DNA from: Cloacimonetes bacterium TCS62
GTDB lineage: Bacteria > Cloacimonadota > Cloacimonadia > Cloacimonadales > TCS61
Reading direction: 5' to 3'
Assembly: GCA_001577185.1 (NCBI GenBank)
Contig: LSCM01000061.1
Span: forward strand, 1 to 7,655
Length of the DNA: 7,655 nucleotides
Part shown: in pieces, positions 6,769 to 7,655 of the stretch
Position numbering within the stretch: position 1 is the stretch's first letter
Layout of the letters: every line of letters begins with the position of its first letter
Program-made: the position numbers and the translations under genes
The notes under the pieces: model-generated
Told to the model about the DNA's origin: nothing
The model's database searches: none
Seen by the model: the letters and a program-made list of their open reading frames with translations, nothing else

Positions 6769-7655
6769 CTATTTTACCATAAGTTCAATTTCATCATTGG
6801 GCTCGGATACAATGATTGCTTTGTTATTAAAATATTTGTTAGCTGTGTCTTTGATTTGAGCTGGTGTGACTTTTTTGCTGATCTCAGTAATTTTATCAAT
6901 ATAGTCATAACCCAGGCCGATCGATTCATAGTAGGTGATGTAATAGGGAAGAGAATTGTCATTTAGCATAGCACGCAGCATCTTTTCTCCCTCTTCCGCT
7001 GCACTATTGATCTCCTCTATTGTAACTTTTTCTCTCATCAAAAGGTTGAGCTGTTCCTTCAAAACATCAATTAGTTCATCTTTTTTATCGATCGAAGTTT
7101 GGCTGGTTAATCTAAACTGACCAAAATTTTCTGAATTAGCGTATCGTGGAAAAGCATAGTAAGCTAAATTGTTTTTACCACGAACTGCTTGATGCAATCT
7201 ACCACGAGCTCCTGAAAGTATTGTTTTAATCAGCTCCATTGTAACTCTTTCTTTGCTATTTAAAGGTGGAGCTGGAGTAGCTATTTCGATATTAACCTGT
7301 TCAAAATCATACTGGTTAATATAAGTATCATCTAATTTTGATATTTGATCGAAAGTTTTTGTATCCTCTATTTTCCCATCCGGAATATTATCCTGCAGAT
7401 CTTCAGCTAATTCTTTGGCTTCATCTAAAGATAGATCACCAAATAAAGTTACGATAATATTCTCCGCTTTAAAATATTTTTCATGTAATTCTAGCAGATC
7501 ATCACGAGTTAATGAGATAATTATATCCTTCAAATTCTCACTAGAATTTCCCGCTCGTGAATCTTGAAAAAGTATGGATCTTCTAAAATCTCCTTGTGCT
7601 GTAGTAGCTCTACTTTGTGCTTTTTTAAAGCTAGCAATGCGATTTTGCTTGGCCA
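6769..7655 (-). CDS. M16-family (pitrilysin/insulinase-like) zinc peptidase, C-terminal part, 5'-partial
   Basis: The frame stays open to the right window edge, so the gene starts outside; a TTG at 7533 is internal. The visible 294 residues begin at the end of one M16 domain (AKQNRIASFKKAQSRA, then SLTRDDLLELHEKYFKAENIIVTLFGDL). They continue with a second domain containing GARGRLHQAVRGKNNLAYYAF (about 148-168), the arginine/tyrosine segment that in M16 proteins helps bind substrate. The protein ends after the usual VTPAQIKDTANKYFNNKAIIVSEP. The zinc-binding HxxEH motif would lie in the missing N-terminal half, so catalytic activity cannot be judged. FCB bacteria often export such proteins in tandem pairs, but the signal sequence is not visible. 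The typical HPYG-like segment before the SLTRDD helix reads QDSRAGN here. tRNA-Gly follows 12 nt after the stop. Confidence 0.88.
   Translation of the reverse strand, partial: AKQNRIASFKKAQSRATTAQGDFRRSILFQDSRAGNSSENLKDIIISLTRDDLLELHEKYFKAENIIVTLFGDLSLDEAKELAEDLQDNIPDGKIEDTKTFDQISKLDDTYINQYDFEQVNIEIATPAPPLNSKERVTMELIKTILSGARGRLHQAVRGKNNLAYYAFPRYANSENFGQFRLTSQTSIDKKDELIDVLKEQLNLLMREKVTIEEINSAAEEGEKMLRAMLNDNSLPYYITYYESIGLGYDYIDKITEISKKVTPAQIKDTANKYFNNKAIIVSEPNDEIELMVK

Noticed and set aside
6757..6788. Minus-strand TTGAAC-N18-TATAAT just before tRNA-Gly
   Set aside because: The TATAAT ends only 2 nt before the tRNA 5' end, so transcription would start inside the mature tRNA; it cannot make the full molecule.

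Overview
The window is a 7.6 kb AT-rich (roughly one third G+C by eye) bacterial chromosomal segment. It carries six protein genes, two of them cut by the window edges, and one tRNA. The mix suggests a Gram-negative-type bacterium of, or near, the FCB (Bacteroidota-related) assemblage. The pointers are a periplasmic-TPR histidine kinase of the kind common in that group, a long HtpG with the LNVSRSFLQ variant, and a promoter that fits the Bacteroidota TTTG / TAnnTTTG pattern. A perfect CIRCE operator (HrcA-dependent) and a PyrR protein make a typical Bacteroidales genome less likely, so an uncultured FCB-related phylum is possible. This placement is inference, not a measurement.

Plus strand, left to right: a TPR-containing sensor histidine kinase (5' end outside the window) is followed after 15 nt by pyrR, so the two are probably co-transcribed. 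The unit ends in a large three-tier stem-loop with a T7 tract. Next comes a heat-shock control region: a perfect CIRCE inverted repeat, a promoter, a strong ribosome binding site and htpG (Hsp90), closed by a clear intrinsic terminator. A roughly 100-bp AT-rich leader then precedes rho. This Rho is short: it lacks the N-terminal helical domain, and its primary RNA-binding (OB-fold) region is shortened and has lost the aromatic RNP1 residues, while the ATPase core is intact.

Minus strand, right to left: the C-terminal part of an M16-family zinc-peptidase-like protein (5' end outside the window), then tRNA-Gly(CCC) 12 nt downstream, then an O6-alkylguanine-DNA alkyltransferase (ogt). rho and ogt converge with only 3 nt between their stop codons.

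Most genes are housekeeping or stress functions: protein folding, alkylation repair, transcription termination and pyrimidine salvage/regulation. I see no mobile element, CRISPR array or defence island. The most unusual items are the divergent Rho, the CIRCE-controlled htpG with its operator upstream of the promoter, and the elaborate hairpin behind pyrR.
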